Source: Sphingomonas sp. BT-65
Lineage (GTDB): Bacteria > Pseudomonadota > Alphaproteobacteria > Sphingomonadales > Sphingomonadaceae
Reading direction: 5' to 3'
Assembly (NCBI RefSeq): GCF_026107375.2
Contig: NZ_JAPCIA010000001.1
Coordinates: 1,674,001 to 1,738,000 of the forward strand
Length of the DNA: 64,000 nucleotides
The position numbers were made by a program, and so were the translations under genes. Under the pieces are notes generated by a model, which was not told the DNA's origin, did no database searches, and was given only the letters and a program-made list of their open reading frames with translations. The first letter of the stretch is position 1, and each line of letters starts with the position of its first letter. Shown here one piece after another: positions 9,216 to 18,573 of this stretch.

Positions 9216-9671
9216 TCAGCCGCGTCCGCGGTAGCCCGGAATATCCTGCGCCGGGATCCATACGCCCTCCGGCGGCGCGCCGGATTGCCAGAAGACGTCG
9301 ATCGGAATACCGCCGCGCGGGTACCAATAGCCGCCGATGCGTAGCCATTTGGGCTTCATCTCGACGAACAGCCGCTGGCCGATGCCGACGGTGCAATCCT
9401 CGTGGAAAGCGCCATGGTTGCGGAAGCTGCCGAGGAACAGCTTCAGGGACTTGGATTCGACGATCGTCGCGCCCGGCACATAGTCGATCACCAGATGCGC
9501 GAAATCAGGCGCGCCGGTGATCGGGCAGAGCGAGGTGAATTCGGGCACGGCGAAGCGCACGCAATAATCGGTGCCCGTACGCGGATTGGGGACATAGTCG
9601 AGCACCGCCTCGTCGGGGGATGCGGGAAGCGCGCTCTGCTGGCCAAGATGCTTGGGAGTCATGCGCGCCAT
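9216..9671 (-). CDS. queF: NADPH-dependent 7-cyano-7-deazaguanine reductase (preQ0 reductase)
   Basis: 151-residue unimodular QueF, which reduces preQ0 to preQ1 in queuosine biosynthesis. The catalytic Cys49 and Asp56 are present ([11 protein letters not shown]), and the QueF motif E72-S-K-S-L-K-L-F79 with following [10 protein letters not shown] matches the family. The length fits the short YkvM-type enzymes rather than the bimodular E. coli form. The ATG at 9671 is used, with ATG 9662 possible. It is a single gene, divergent from sseA. No preQ1 riboswitch fold was seen in its short leader. Confidence 0.96.
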   Translation of the reverse strand: MARMTPKHLGQQSALPASPDEAVLDYVPNPRTGTDYCVRFAVPEFTSLCPITGAPDFAHLVIDYVPGATIVESKSLKLFLGSFRNHGAFHEDCTVGIGQRLFVEMKPKWLRIGGYWYPRGGIPIDVFWQSGAPPEGVWIPAQDIPGYRGRG

Positions 9672-9734
9672 TTAGAGGCTCGGGAGCGATCTGGAAACTC
9701 GACGGTTGCACCCTCGATCATTACGGAAGTGAGG

Positions 9735-10571
9735 ATGGACGCTCTGGTCACCACCGAATGGCTCGCCGCTGAGCGCGACGCCCCCGATCTCCGCATTCTC
9801 GACGCAACCTGGTTCCTGCCCGCCGACGGACGCAACGCCGCCGCCGAGTTCGAGGCGGGGCACATCCCCGGCGCTGCCTTCTTCGACATCAGCGCGATTT
9901 CCGACCGGTCGAGCCCGCTGCCGACGATGCTGCCGACAGCCGAACGGTTCGCCATGCAGGTCGGCGCGCTGGGCGTCGGGGACGGCGACCGCATCGTCCT
10001 CTACGACGATTCGCCCCACCACACCGCGGCGCGCGCGTGGTGGATGTTCCGCAGCTTCGGGATCGCCGCAGCCTTGCTCGACGGCGGCTTGGCGAAATGG
10101 CGGGCCGAAGGGCGCGCTTTAGAACAGGGGCCGGTGAGGCCCGCGCCACGCACGCTGACCGCCCGGTTCGACCCAGCCGGCGTGCGCACGATCGATCAGG
10201 TGAAGGCGAATCTGGCCAGCCATGCCGAGCAGCTTGTCGACGCCCGTTCGACCTCGCGCTTCAACGGCAGCGAGCCGGAGCCGCGCCCCGGCGTGCTTCC
10301 CGGCCATATCCCGGGGAGCGCGAGTATCCCGCAGGGCGAGTTCTTCAACCCCGACGGCACCTGGAAGCACCTGGCGATGCTACGTGCACTATTCGAGGCG
10401 GAAGGGATCGAGGTCGAGCGACCGGTGGTCACCACCTGCGGATCGGGCATCACCGCCGCCGTTCCGGCCTTCGCGCTCCACCTGCTCGGCCATCGCGCCG
10501 CGCTCTACGACGGCAGCTGGAGCGAATGGGGCGCCGACCCCGCCACCCCCAAGGCGACGGGGGCAGCGTGA
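9735..10571 (+). CDS. sseA: 3-mercaptopyruvate sulfurtransferase (tandem rhodanese)
   Basis: 278-residue protein with two rhodanese domains that moves sulfur from 3-mercaptopyruvate (or thiosulfate) to an acceptor. The inactive N-terminal repeat contains LDATWFLP and AGHIPGAAFFD. The C-terminal repeat contains VDARS, GHIPGS and the active loop CGSGITA with Cys235; CGSG-T/V is the loop type of mercaptopyruvate rather than thiosulfate enzymes. ATG 9735 follows GGAAGTGAGG. A longer in-frame extension upstream runs antisense through queF and is not used. Its stop overlaps the metC start (GTGA), so sulfur-handling genes are coupled. Confidence 0.94.
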   Translation: MDALVTTEWLAAERDAPDLRILDATWFLPADGRNAAAEFEAGHIPGAAFFDISAISDRSSPLPTMLPTAERFAMQVGALGVGDGDRIVLYDDSPHHTAARAWWMFRSFGIAAALLDGGLAKWRAEGRALEQGPVRPAPRTLTARFDPAGVRTIDQVKANLASHAEQLVDARSTSRFNGSEPEPRPGVLPGHIPGSASIPQGEFFNPDGTWKHLAMLRALFEAEGIEVERPVVTTCGSGITAAVPAFALHLLGHRAALYDGSWSEWGADPATPKATGAA

Positions 10572-11761
10572 GCGATTCGGACAGCAAGAAGGGGGATGGC
10601 ACCCGCGTCGTCGGCGCTGGCCGGCGCAAGGAGTGGACCCAGGGCATCGTCAACCCGCCGGTGTGGCGTGCCTCGACCATCCTCTACGACAATGTCGCGG
10701 AACTCCGCGCCAATGCCGGCCGCGACACCCATCACCGCCTGTTTTACGGCCGCCGCGGCACCCCCACCCAATGGAGCTTGGCCGAGGCGCTGACCGAGCT
10801 CGAGCCGGGCGCCGCCGCAACCTTCCTATACCCTTCGGGCGTCGCCGCGGTCTCCGCCGCCCTGCTCTCGATCCTCTCGCCCGGAGACGAGCTGCTGCTC
10901 GCCGACAGCGTCTATGATCCGACGCGCAGCTTCGCCACGGGCTTCCTCAAGCGCTTCGGCGTTACCACGCGCTTCTACGATCCGATGATCGGTGCCAGTA
11001 TCGCCGACCTCATCGGCGACAAGACCCGCGCGATCTTCATGGAAACGCCTGGCAGTCTGACCTTCGAGGTGCAGGACGTGCCCGCGATCGTCGCCGCGGC
11101 CAAGGCACGCGGCGTCGTTACCCTGCTCGACAACACCTGGGCAACGCCGTTGCTGTTCCCGGCGATCGAGAAGGGCATCGACCTCTCGATCCTCGCCTGC
11201 ACCAAGTACGTCGTCGGCCATTCGGACGTGATGCTGGGCAGCGTCACCGCGACCGAGGAGCACTGGCACCAGCTCCGCGCCACTAGCTTCCAACTCGGCC
11301 AGACCGCCAGCCCCGACGATGCCTGGCTCGGCTCGCGCGGGCTGCGCACGATGGCGGTGCGGCTCAAGCACCATGGTGAAGTTGCGCTCGAAGTGGCGCG
11401 CTGGCTGGAAACGCGGCCCGAGGTGGCGCGGGTACTCCACCCGGCCCTGCCTTCATGCCCCGGTCACGAGTTCTTCGTTCGCGACTTCAAGGGCCCGGCC
11501 GGCCTCTTCACCTTCATCCTGCGCGGCGGTGGCGAGGCAGCGCGCGCCGCGCTGATCGACGGGCTCGAACTGTTCGGCATCGGCTATAGCTGGGGCGGGT
11601 TCGAGAGCCTCGCCATCCCGGTCGATCCCGAACGCATCCGCACCGTGACGCGCTGGGAGGCCGAGGGGCCAGCGGTCCGGCTTCAGATCGGGCTCGAGGA
11701 TCCGGCCGACCTGATCGCCGATCTCGCCGCCGGGCTCGACCGCTTCCGGGCGGCGGCATGA
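10568..11761 (+). CDS. metC: Cystathionine beta-lyase (PLP enzyme)
   Basis: 397-residue Cys/Met-metabolism PLP enzyme that cleaves cystathionine to homocysteine, pyruvate and ammonia. Family marks: YPSGVAAVSAALLSIL near the N-terminal third, DNTWATPLLF, the PLP lysine Lys213 in TKYVVGHSD, and the C-terminal SWGGFESL. The start is the GTG that overlaps the sseA stop. The open frame continues upstream inside sseA, but that extension is a shadow. The stop overlaps the start of the MscS gene (ATGA). Cystathionine gamma-synthase/lyase relatives are possible alternatives, but SWGGFESL favours beta-lyase. Confidence 0.92.
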   Translation: MSDSDSKKGDGTRVVGAGRRKEWTQGIVNPPVWRASTILYDNVAELRANAGRDTHHRLFYGRRGTPTQWSLAEALTELEPGAAATFLYPSGVAAVSAALLSILSPGDELLLADSVYDPTRSFATGFLKRFGVTTRFYDPMIGASIADLIGDKTRAIFMETPGSLTFEVQDVPAIVAAAKARGVVTLLDNTWATPLLFPAIEKGIDLSILACTKYVVGHSDVMLGSVTATEEHWHQLRATSFQLGQTASPDDAWLGSRGLRTMAVRLKHHGEVALEVARWLETRPEVARVLHPALPSCPGHEFFVRDFKGPAGLFTFILRGGGEAARAALIDGLELFGIGYSWGGFESLAIPVDPERIRTVTRWEAEGPAVRLQIGLEDPADLIADLAAGLDRFRAAA

Positions 11762-13089
11762 CCCAGCCGGCACTGATCCCGCCCGCGCTGGCCCGCTGGC
11801 TCGCCGCGAACGGGATCCAGATGCCGAACCATGCCGAGCTGATCGAGGGTGCGATCGCCGGCGGTCTCGCCATCCTCGCGCTCACCGCCGGGTGGCTGGC
11901 GGGCCGCAAGTTCGGCCCGATGCTCGCCGAGCTCTGGAACCGGCACGTCGGCGCGCATGTCGAGGGGCTGGCGCATCGCATGCACACGATCGTGCGCCAC
12001 GGCAGTGCCGCGCTGCTGCTCGCGATCCTCGCCAATGCCGCGCCTTGGGGCGGGTTCGCAGCGCTGCTGCTCGGCATCGCGCTCGGCGCCGCGACGGGGA
12101 TGTTCACGCTCGTCTTCCTGCGTGGGCTGCACACACCACGCTGGGTGGCCTGGCTCACGGCCGCAATCGTCTTTGTCGCGATCCTCAGCCACGCGATCGG
12201 CGGGTTCAACGTCATCACCACCACGCTCGACCGCATCGGTGTCGATGTCGGCTCGCGTCGCTTGTCGCTGCTCGCCCTCGTCACCGTGCTGGTCACCGCA
12301 GTCGCGCTCTATGCCGGCGCGCGGCTCGCCAACCGCGTGATCGGCCACTCGATCGGGCAAGCCCGCGGGTTCGATCCGACGCAGAAGCTGCTGTTCCAGA
12401 AGGTCGCGAGCATCATTGTCGTGGTGGTCGCCTTCTTCTTCGGCATCGACCTGCTCGGCATCGACCTCACCAGCTTCGCGGTGTTCTCGGGCGCGTTCGG
12501 TCTCGCCATCGGCTTCGGGCTGCAGAAGACGATCGGCAATTTGATCGCGGGGATCATCCTGCTGATGGACCGCTCGATCAAGCCGGGCGACGTGATCGTC
12601 GTCGGCGACAGCTTCGGCTGGGTCAACAAGATCGGCGTGCGCGCGGTCAGCGTGATCACTCGCGACGGCAAGGAGCATCTGATCCCCAACGAGAATCTGA
12701 TGACTCAGGAGGTCGAGAACTGGTCCTTCTCCGACCGCAACGTCCGCGTCCGCATTCCCGTCGCGGTCGGCTATGAGACCGACCTCAAGCTCGCGCAGGA
12801 ACTGATGCTGAAGGCTGCGGTCGACAGCCCGCGCGTGCTGACCAGCCCCAAGCCCAATGTCTGGCTGACCAGCTTCGGCGACTATGCCGTCGAGCACGAG
12901 ATCCTCGCCTGGATCAGCGACCCCGAGGGAGGCGTCGGCAATGTGAAGAGCGATGTGCTCAACCGCCTGTGGGACCTGTTCAAGGCCAACGGCATCGAGA
13001 TTCCGGTGCCGCGGCGCGAGATCATGGTGAAGAGTTGGCCCGAAGATGGCGCATCCCCGGTTCAACTCGCGCCCGATACGCCTAAATAG
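11758..13089 (+). CDS. MscS-family mechanosensitive channel
   Basis: 443-residue inner-membrane protein. Several hydrophobic segments (about 28-50, 80-120, 125-145, 160-185, 215-240) precede the MscS core: the Gly/Ala-rich pore helix FSGAFGLAIGFGLQKTIGNLIAGI, described here as residues about 243-266, then the beta domain KPGDVIVVGDSFGWVNKI...IPNE and the alpha/beta C-terminal vestibule. These channels open under membrane tension to release osmolytes. The length suggests an extended MscS/YbdG-like channel rather than the minimal E. coli MscS. The start overlaps the metC stop by four bases, an unusual coupling of a channel to sulfur amino-acid genes. Confidence 0.9.
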   Translation: MTQPALIPPALARWLAANGIQMPNHAELIEGAIAGGLAILALTAGWLAGRKFGPMLAELWNRHVGAHVEGLAHRMHTIVRHGSAALLLAILANAAPWGGFAALLLGIALGAATGMFTLVFLRGLHTPRWVAWLTAAIVFVAILSHAIGGFNVITTTLDRIGVDVGSRRLSLLALVTVLVTAVALYAGARLANRVIGHSIGQARGFDPTQKLLFQKVASIIVVVVAFFFGIDLLGIDLTSFAVFSGAFGLAIGFGLQKTIGNLIAGIILLMDRSIKPGDVIVVGDSFGWVNKIGVRAVSVITRDGKEHLIPNENLMTQEVENWSFSDRNVRVRIPVAVGYETDLKLAQELMLKAAVDSPRVLTSPKPNVWLTSFGDYAVEHEILAWISDPEGGVGNVKSDVLNRLWDLFKANGIEIPVPRREIMVKSWPEDGASPVQLAPDTPK

Positions 13090-13094
13090 GGCAC

Positions 13095-14228
13095 GTGTCC
13101 GCGCCCGTTACCGCCCGCATCGCCGAAGGAGTCGCGTCGATCCCGGCGGAGCAGTGGGACGCCTGCGCAGGCGATGCGAACCCGTTCGTCTCCCATGCCT
13201 TCCTGTCCACGCTTGAACGCTCGGGCTCGGCGACGGCGGAGACTGGCTGGCAGCCGCTGCCGATCGTGATCGACGATCCTTGCGGCGCCCCTGCTGCGAT
13301 TGCCCCGACCTATGCCAAGTCGCACAGCCAGGGGGAGTATGTCTTCGATCATGCCTGGGCCGAAGCCTGGGAGCGCGCGGGCGGCCGCTATTATCCCAAG
13401 CTCCAGGTCGCGGTGCCCTTCACTCCCGTCCCCGGCCCGCGCCTGCTGTTGCGTGATCCAGCGCCGGCCCCGGCGCTGATCGCGGGGATCGAGGCGGTGA
13501 CCGACCAGAATCGTCTCTCCTCCGCGCACGTCACCTTTCTCGACGAAGCGCAGCTGCCGCTGTTCGAGCAAGCGGGCTGGCTGATCCGCACCGGCACGCA
13601 GTTCCACTGGTACAATGAGGGCTATGCCTGCTTCGACGACTTCCTCGCCGCCCTCTCCTCGCGCAAGCGCAAGGCGATCCGCAAGGAACGCGAGCGTGCC
13701 CGCGAGGGCCTGACCTTCCGCCACCTGACCGGCGCCGCGATCAGCGAGGCGCATTGGGACGCCTTCTGGGCCTTTTACCAGGACACCGGCAGCCGCAAAT
13801 GGGGCCAGCCCTATCTCACCCGCCCCTTCTTCTCGATGTTGGGCGCAGCGATGGGCGACAAGGTGCTGCTGATGCTCGCCGAGCGCGGCGGGCGGCCGGT
13901 CGCCGGCGCGCTCAACTTGATCGGCGGCGATGCGCTCTATGGCCGCTATTGGGGCTGCACCGAGGAGGTGCCATTCCTCCATTTCGAGCTGTGCTATTAT
14001 CAGGCGATCGAGGCGGCGATCGCGCTGCGCATGGCCCGCGTCGAGGCCGGCGCACAGGGCGAGCACAAGCTGGCGCGCGGCTATGTGCCCGTTGCCACCT
14101 GGTCGGCGCACTATCTCCCCGATCCCAACTTCCGCCGCGCCGTGGCCGAATATCTCGAGCGCGAGCGCGCCGCGGTGGCGCATGAGCAGGAGTTCCTCGG
14201 CGAGCTGACGCCGTTCAAACGCGGCTAG
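13095..14228 (+). CDS. FemAB-like GNAT acyltransferase (DUF482)
   Basis: 377-residue protein of the DUF482/FemAB-like GNAT class (PF04339 type). Recognisable parts are NPFVSHAFLSTLE near the N-terminus, the AWERAGGRYYPKLQVAVPFTP region, the basic SSRKRKAIRKERERA segment, and the C-terminal VEAGAQGEHKLARGY...HYLPDP. Relatives may transfer amino-acyl or acyl groups to cell-envelope or lipid precursors, but no substrate is established. The start is GTG at 13095, five bases after the MscS stop, so it may be the last gene of that operon. It ends three bases before the end of the converging membrane-protein gene. Confidence 0.85.
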   Translation: MSAPVTARIAEGVASIPAEQWDACAGDANPFVSHAFLSTLERSGSATAETGWQPLPIVIDDPCGAPAAIAPTYAKSHSQGEYVFDHAWAEAWERAGGRYYPKLQVAVPFTPVPGPRLLLRDPAPAPALIAGIEAVTDQNRLSSAHVTFLDEAQLPLFEQAGWLIRTGTQFHWYNEGYACFDDFLAALSSRKRKAIRKERERAREGLTFRHLTGAAISEAHWDAFWAFYQDTGSRKWGQPYLTRPFFSMLGAAMGDKVLLMLAERGGRPVAGALNLIGGDALYGRYWGCTEEVPFLHFELCYYQAIEAAIALRMARVEAGAQGEHKLARGYVPVATWSAHYLPDPNFRRAVAEYLERERAAVAHEQEFLGELTPFKRG

Positions 14229-14231
14229 GCG

Positions 14232-15941
14232 TCAGACTTTCTTCTGCGCCCGCTCCCAGGCTTCCAGCTGCTTTTCCTTGTCGCGCTTCAGGAAGTCGCG
14301 GATCTTCTCGATCTGGCTGCGATAGGGGCCGAGATCGACCGGATTGAGCTCCGCCGCCGGCGTGCCGTGATCGATCTTGAACAGCACGCTGTTGCCGTCG
14401 CGCCAGATCGGGATCAGCCCCGCCTCCAGGCGCTTGTCATAGGGCGGGGGGCTGATTACCCAGAGATAGTCGTAAGCGTGGCGGGGGAAGCGCGCGAGAC
14501 TGACCGCAACGGGGCGCCACCACTCGCGTGGACACTTGGTATCGGTGACAATTTGCGAGGGATCGTGGCTGAACCCGCGCGCCTGCTTGTAGCGTACCGT
14601 CAGCAGCTGGCCGCCCGCCATCGACCATTGGTCGTTGGTGTAGGCGAGGCGCCGCACCATCGCCATGCCGGGCAGGTGCTGAAGGCGCGTCATCTTCCAT
14701 TCGTTGTAGCAGGTCTCGCCGACGAAGCTCAGCAGCTTGGCGCCAACCGGGACGTGCTCGAGCGCCTTGAGCTCGCGGTCATAGGCCTTGTCGTAGAGCA
14801 CATAGCTCCAGGTCGTCGCGCCCATGCGGACGAGGAAGAAGAGCAGGCCAGCCGCTGCGAGCACGTTCGCGCCGCGCATCGTCATGCCCGGCTTGGGCCT
14901 GAGCGCGATCACCGCGATCGCGAGCATATAAGGGGCGAGCCGCATGTCGGCATAGGCCGAGCCGAACACGATGCGCGGCAACAGGATGAACACCGCGATC
15001 AGGAACAGCGCGGAAATGCCGAGGTGGCGCGAATAGCCGACATTGGGGTCGCGCACGCCCTTGAACAGGATCAGGAACAGCACGCCGAGGCACGCGATGT
15101 CGAACAGCTGCCAGCGGTCGCGCAGCACCATCAGCATCCACCAAGCCTTGGCGCGCCAGTTGAACCAGTCGCCGGTCTGGCCGCTGACGTGTCCGCCGGT
15201 GCGCCACGCAAGCATGAGCAGCGCCGGCGGCGCGAGGACCAGGCAGTGGACGCCCGCCCAGATCCACGGCACCACCCAGCGCCGCACGAAATCGGCATGC
15301 CAGGGGCCGGTGCGCGGCCCGTGCTTGTCGTGCTGGCGGATCAGCTCGGCGGCGAAGCAGAGCACCCCGAGCGTGCCCCAGCCGAAGGTGTGGGTGACCC
15401 AGATGATCAGGCCGATCGGCATGAACAGGATCGCGCGCAGTCGGATCTTGCCCAGCCGCGCCAGCCGCAGCCACAGCGCGAAGGCGTTGAGCGCGAGCGC
15501 CATCGACAGCGAGAAGTTCGCGAAGCCGAAATGGAAGGCGTAATTGTAGGCGAGCGGCAGCGCGAACAAGGCGGTGGCGGGGATTCGCCCATGCACCTCG
15601 CGCGCGATCCACAGCAGGCCGGTGACGGTCAGCACGGGGATCGTGATGATGATCAGCTTCACGGCGAGCTCGAGCCCGAAGATCGGCTCCAGCGGGATGA
15701 TCAGCAGGTCGAGCCCGAGATTGCCGATCAGGCTCCACTCGAACCGGTACCAGTCGTTAAGCCACGGCACCTCGCCATGCGAGAGCTGGACGCGATAGCG
15801 CGCCATGTGGCCGGGGAGGTCGACCATTGGCGGGATATCCGGCCACAGCAAAGGTACCGCCGCGGCGATTGCCGCGAACAACACGAACCAGCGCGTCTGC
15901 CACCAGCGCGGCGTATCCAGGCCCCCTTGCATCGGGCGCAC
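14232..15941 (-). CDS. Large polytopic membrane protein, GT-C glycosyltransferase-like
   Basis: 569 residues with about ten to twelve hydrophobic segments spread over residues 15-390 and a soluble C-terminal region of about 170 residues. The first periplasmic loop has acidic residues in a D-I-P-P-M-V-D-L-P-G-H setting, as in GT-C enzymes that use lipid-linked sugars. The C-terminal tail is charged and helical (KRDKEKQLEAWERAQKK). I recognise no named family with certainty. It points away from a second membrane protein of similar plan (16019-17776) and is separated from it by 77 bases, so the two may be co-transcribed. A role in transferring sugar from a polyprenol carrier is inferred. Confidence 0.7.
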   Translation of the reverse strand: MRPMQGGLDTPRWWQTRWFVLFAAIAAAVPLLWPDIPPMVDLPGHMARYRVQLSHGEVPWLNDWYRFEWSLIGNLGLDLLIIPLEPIFGLELAVKLIIITIPVLTVTGLLWIAREVHGRIPATALFALPLAYNYAFHFGFANFSLSMALALNAFALWLRLARLGKIRLRAILFMPIGLIIWVTHTFGWGTLGVLCFAAELIRQHDKHGPRTGPWHADFVRRWVVPWIWAGVHCLVLAPPALLMLAWRTGGHVSGQTGDWFNWRAKAWWMLMVLRDRWQLFDIACLGVLFLILFKGVRDPNVGYSRHLGISALFLIAVFILLPRIVFGSAYADMRLAPYMLAIAVIALRPKPGMTMRGANVLAAAGLLFFLVRMGATTWSYVLYDKAYDRELKALEHVPVGAKLLSFVGETCYNEWKMTRLQHLPGMAMVRRLAYTNDQWSMAGGQLLTVRYKQARGFSHDPSQIVTDTKCPREWWRPVAVSLARFPRHAYDYLWVISPPPYDKRLEAGLIPIWRDGNSVLFKIDHGTPAAELNPVDLGPYRSQIEKIRDFLKRDKEKQLEAWERAQKKV

Positions 15942-16018
15942 TTACTGCGCCGTACGCCCCGGCGGCAAGCGGCTTGGTGCGCGGCCCGCCGTATTGCGTG
16001 CCGGACCGGACCGGAGAA

Positions 16019-17776
16019 TCAGCGGATTCGATAGAATTGCAGTCCCGTATCGCGCAACGGCAACGGCTCCGCCCAATCCGGGGGCTCGCCCCGATTCAGG
16101 CGCGCCGCAAGGCTGCCGGGATAGCGCCGCGAAACGCCGAGCTCCCCGAAATCGCCGGGGCAGAACAGCAAGTAGCGCACACGCCACGCCGCAGCGATCG
16201 CGCGGGCGCGCTCCGGCGGCGCGAGGAAGAATGCATAGGTCGCCCGATTCCCGGCATTGTTGCGGTGATAGCTGGCCCCCATCGCGCCATGATGGCTGCC
16301 GCCGATCACGCGCGCGCCATGGTTCATCGCGGTCATCACCGTACCGGGAGGATAGGCGTCGAGCTGATGCCACACGTCACCCGACTGGCACGATTTCACC
16401 GCCTCGCGCGAAGCGGTGACGGCTGGACGCAGACGGCCTTCGATCTCGGCCGACACGACGAGCCAGAGCACGCCCGCGGAGGCGCACCACGCCCCCAGCG
16501 TCGCCGCGGTCCGCCAGCGCGGCGCGGCGCGCGCGACAAGCACCAGTTGCGCCAGCATCGGCGCCGCCACCGCCGCGCCCAGATACGCCCCCCGCAACTG
16601 CGAGAAGGTGATCGCGATGCACATTGCGTAGAGTGCAGCCAGTGGGAGCGCCGCCCAGCGCTGCGCGGCTTCGGCGCGGCGCAGGTAGAAGAACGATGCC
16701 GCGGCCGCAATCGCGAGCAGCGCGATCGCCTGCACGGCCAGGGCGACCGAGGGTTGCGCCAGCAATCCGGTCGCTTCCAGTATCGAATCGATGATCGCGT
16801 GGCGCAGGAACGGCTCCATGGCGGCGTAGGGACCGCCAAGACATGCCGGATAAGCCACCAGCGTCACGATCCCGGCAGCACCGCCAAGCGCTCCGCCGAC
16901 GCCCAGCCGAACGCGCCACCCGCGCAGATATGGGGAAAGCATCCCGATCGCCAGCCACGCGAGGCCCGCGCCCAGCGCGGCGGTCACCGAGGCGGGGGTG
17001 AAGGCGTCGCACCATTGCGCGGTCCAGTAGCTCGGCCGCGCGACGGCCAGGAGCAACAGCGTCACGGCGGTGAGCGCGCCGCCAAGGCCAAGCGCGCGCA
17101 TCCGCTCGCCATTCCCGAACACCAGCCATCGCAGGAACAGCGTGCCGATCAGGACAAGCCCGTGCGGCGCGGTCTCGAGACCGATCCCGAAGCTCAGCGC
17201 GATCGCCGCGCCCAGCAATGCGCCGCTGCGCCAGCCTCCCGGCCGCATCACCGCCAGCACCGCCAGCTGCACCAGAACGACCTGCAGCGCATGGTGGTCG
17301 ATCCGCCCGGGCAGGAACAACGCGTTGGCCGGATAGGCGAGCGCCGCGATGACGATCGCCGGGAGCGCCGCCTGCGCGCCGCCCAGCACCCGCGCCATCC
17401 GTGCCGAGAGGAACAGGTAGAGCATGAAAAGCGACGCCGGATAGACGATGATCATGGTCAGCTCGGCGGCATGCCGGCCGACCAGCGGCGCGAGCGTCGC
17501 CAGCAGCGCCGCGGGCGCCAGATCGTTGATCCGCGACCAATGCATCGGCGCGCCGAAAGGCGGCGCGAGCCGATATTGAGTCCAGTCGTTGAAGGCCTGC
17601 CCCGCCACCCAGTCGCGAATCTGGGCAAGCCGCATCATGTCGTCGGTGTCGGGCAGGTTGAGCCAGCGGAGCTGCGCCCAGTCACGCGCCGCCCAGCAGG
17701 CCGTGAGGAACAGGGCAGCCACGATCGCGGCGAGCAGGTCCCGGCGCCGCCCGGTGCGAATGTCTTGCCCCGTCAT
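16019..17776 (-). CDS. Large polytopic membrane protein, GT-C/STT3-like architecture
   Basis: 585 residues with an N-terminal signal-anchor (about 12-32), then a conserved acidic loop (LPDTDDMMRLAQIRDW...HWSRIND) and about eleven further membrane segments, ending in a soluble domain of about 150 residues with a WHQLDAYPPGTV start. This layout (acidic first loop, many segments, C-terminal soluble part) is that of GT-C transferases. Relatives are sometimes labelled as AcrB-like, for which there is no support here. ATG 17776 (behind AGGCGAGG) is preferred to an upstream GTG that would overlap the methyltransferase gene. It follows the methyltransferase by 28 bases and is probably in one operon with it. 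Confidence 0.72.
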   Translation of the reverse strand: MTGQDIRTGRRRDLLAAIVAALFLTACWAARDWAQLRWLNLPDTDDMMRLAQIRDWVAGQAFNDWTQYRLAPPFGAPMHWSRINDLAPAALLATLAPLVGRHAAELTMIIVYPASLFMLYLFLSARMARVLGGAQAALPAIVIAALAYPANALFLPGRIDHHALQVVLVQLAVLAVMRPGGWRSGALLGAAIALSFGIGLETAPHGLVLIGTLFLRWLVFGNGERMRALGLGGALTAVTLLLLAVARPSYWTAQWCDAFTPASVTAALGAGLAWLAIGMLSPYLRGWRVRLGVGGALGGAAGIVTLVAYPACLGGPYAAMEPFLRHAIIDSILEATGLLAQPSVALAVQAIALLAIAAAASFFYLRRAEAAQRWAALPLAALYAMCIAITFSQLRGAYLGAAVAAPMLAQLVLVARAAPRWRTAATLGAWCASAGVLWLVVSAEIEGRLRPAVTASREAVKSCQSGDVWHQLDAYPPGTVMTAMNHGARVIGGSHHGAMGASYHRNNAGNRATYAFFLAPPERARAIAAAWRVRYLLFCPGDFGELGVSRRYPGSLAARLNRGEPPDWAEPLPLRDTGLQFYRIR

Positions 17777-17804
17777 GGCGCTGCGCCTCGCCTGAGCCCG
17801 GCCG

Positions 17805-18404
17805 TCAGGCCGCGGCACGCTGCAAGATGGTGACGAAATGCAGCTTGCGGTCGAACAGCCAGCCGAACGGACGCGGATACAACCCCAGCCGATCGGCGAA
17901 GTGATCGGTGCTCAGGCCATGCGCGTCCCACAGCCCTATCCATTCGCGCCGCGACAGATAGTTGTAGGGCAGACGCACGCCATGGGCGGCATTGCCCACC
18001 CAGTCCATGAGGCGAAGCGTGAAACCGGCGGCGAAGCCGTCGCGGAAATGATCCTTGACCACCAGCCGTTTCGCCACGCGCGCCGCCTCGGCCATCACCG
18101 CACCCGGATTGTCGGTATGGTGGAGCACATCGATGATCACCGCGGCGTCGAAGCTGCCGTCCTCGAACGGCAGGGTCACGCCGTCATAGCGATGCACGAG
18201 GATCGCGGTATCGGGGCGGACGAGCACGTCGACGCCCTCAATCTGCACGTCGGGCCGCAGGGCCATGACGAGCTGCGCGAGATCGCCGCTGCCCGCCCCC
18301 ACGTCCAGCACGCGGGCATTGCGCGGCAGCCGCTCCGCGACCATCGCGGCCAGCCGGCGCACACGCCGGCCAAACACCAGCTTCTCATGCAATTGCTGCA
18401 GCAT
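17805..18404 (-). CDS. Class I SAM-dependent methyltransferase
   Basis: 199 residues. SAM motif I VLDVGAGSGDLAQLV lies at about 37-51, an acidic motif II at EGVDVLVRPD, and AAVIIDVLHHTDNP (about 100-113) is motif IV. A C-terminal RLGLYPRPFGWLFDRKLHFV is typical of a group of methyltransferases found in glycan loci. ATG 18404 is chosen, since the frame is open farther upstream but that part has no protein character. It is the first gene of the minus-strand methyltransferase/GT-C run and is divergent from the GT2 gene across a 169-base spacer with an inverted repeat. Confidence 0.82.
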   Translation of the reverse strand: MLQQLHEKLVFGRRVRRLAAMVAERLPRNARVLDVGAGSGDLAQLVMALRPDVQIEGVDVLVRPDTAILVHRYDGVTLPFEDGSFDAAVIIDVLHHTDNPGAVMAEAARVAKRLVVKDHFRDGFAAGFTLRLMDWVGNAAHGVRLPYNYLSRREWIGLWDAHGLSTDHFADRLGLYPRPFGWLFDRKLHFVTILQRAAA

Positions 18405-18458
18405 TCCCCGTCCCCCAAAAGGCTCGATCGCACCCTTGACGCGAGTGGCTTGAAAGGT

Positions 18459-18517
18459 GGTTAACGCCGCCCGCCGCGAGATCCCGCTTCCGGCATGCGG
18501 ACCCGATCGCGTTAACC
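18459..18517. promoter_or_regulatory. Paired 9-bp inverted repeat in the methyltransferase/GT2 divergent promoter
   Basis: GGTTAACGC at 18459-18467 is exactly mirrored by GCGTTAACC at 18509-18517, with centres 50 bases apart (about five helical turns). Both lie in the spacer between two divergent glycan genes. The arms contain TTAAC/GTTAA, the half-site type seen in CtrA boxes, but the 7-base CtrA spacing is absent. A looping or co-operative regulator is plausible. Confidence 0.4.
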
Positions 18518-18573
18518 AAGTCTTGGCTTTCGCGTGTGCATTGCTGGCTCTCGACTCAGGGGGCGGGACAATC

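Noticed and set aside
16019..17776. AcrB/RND efflux pump subunit
   Set aside because: Length and topology do not fit RND pumps (about 1000 residues, two large periplasmic loops). The acidic first loop and soluble C-terminus suit a GT-C enzyme better.
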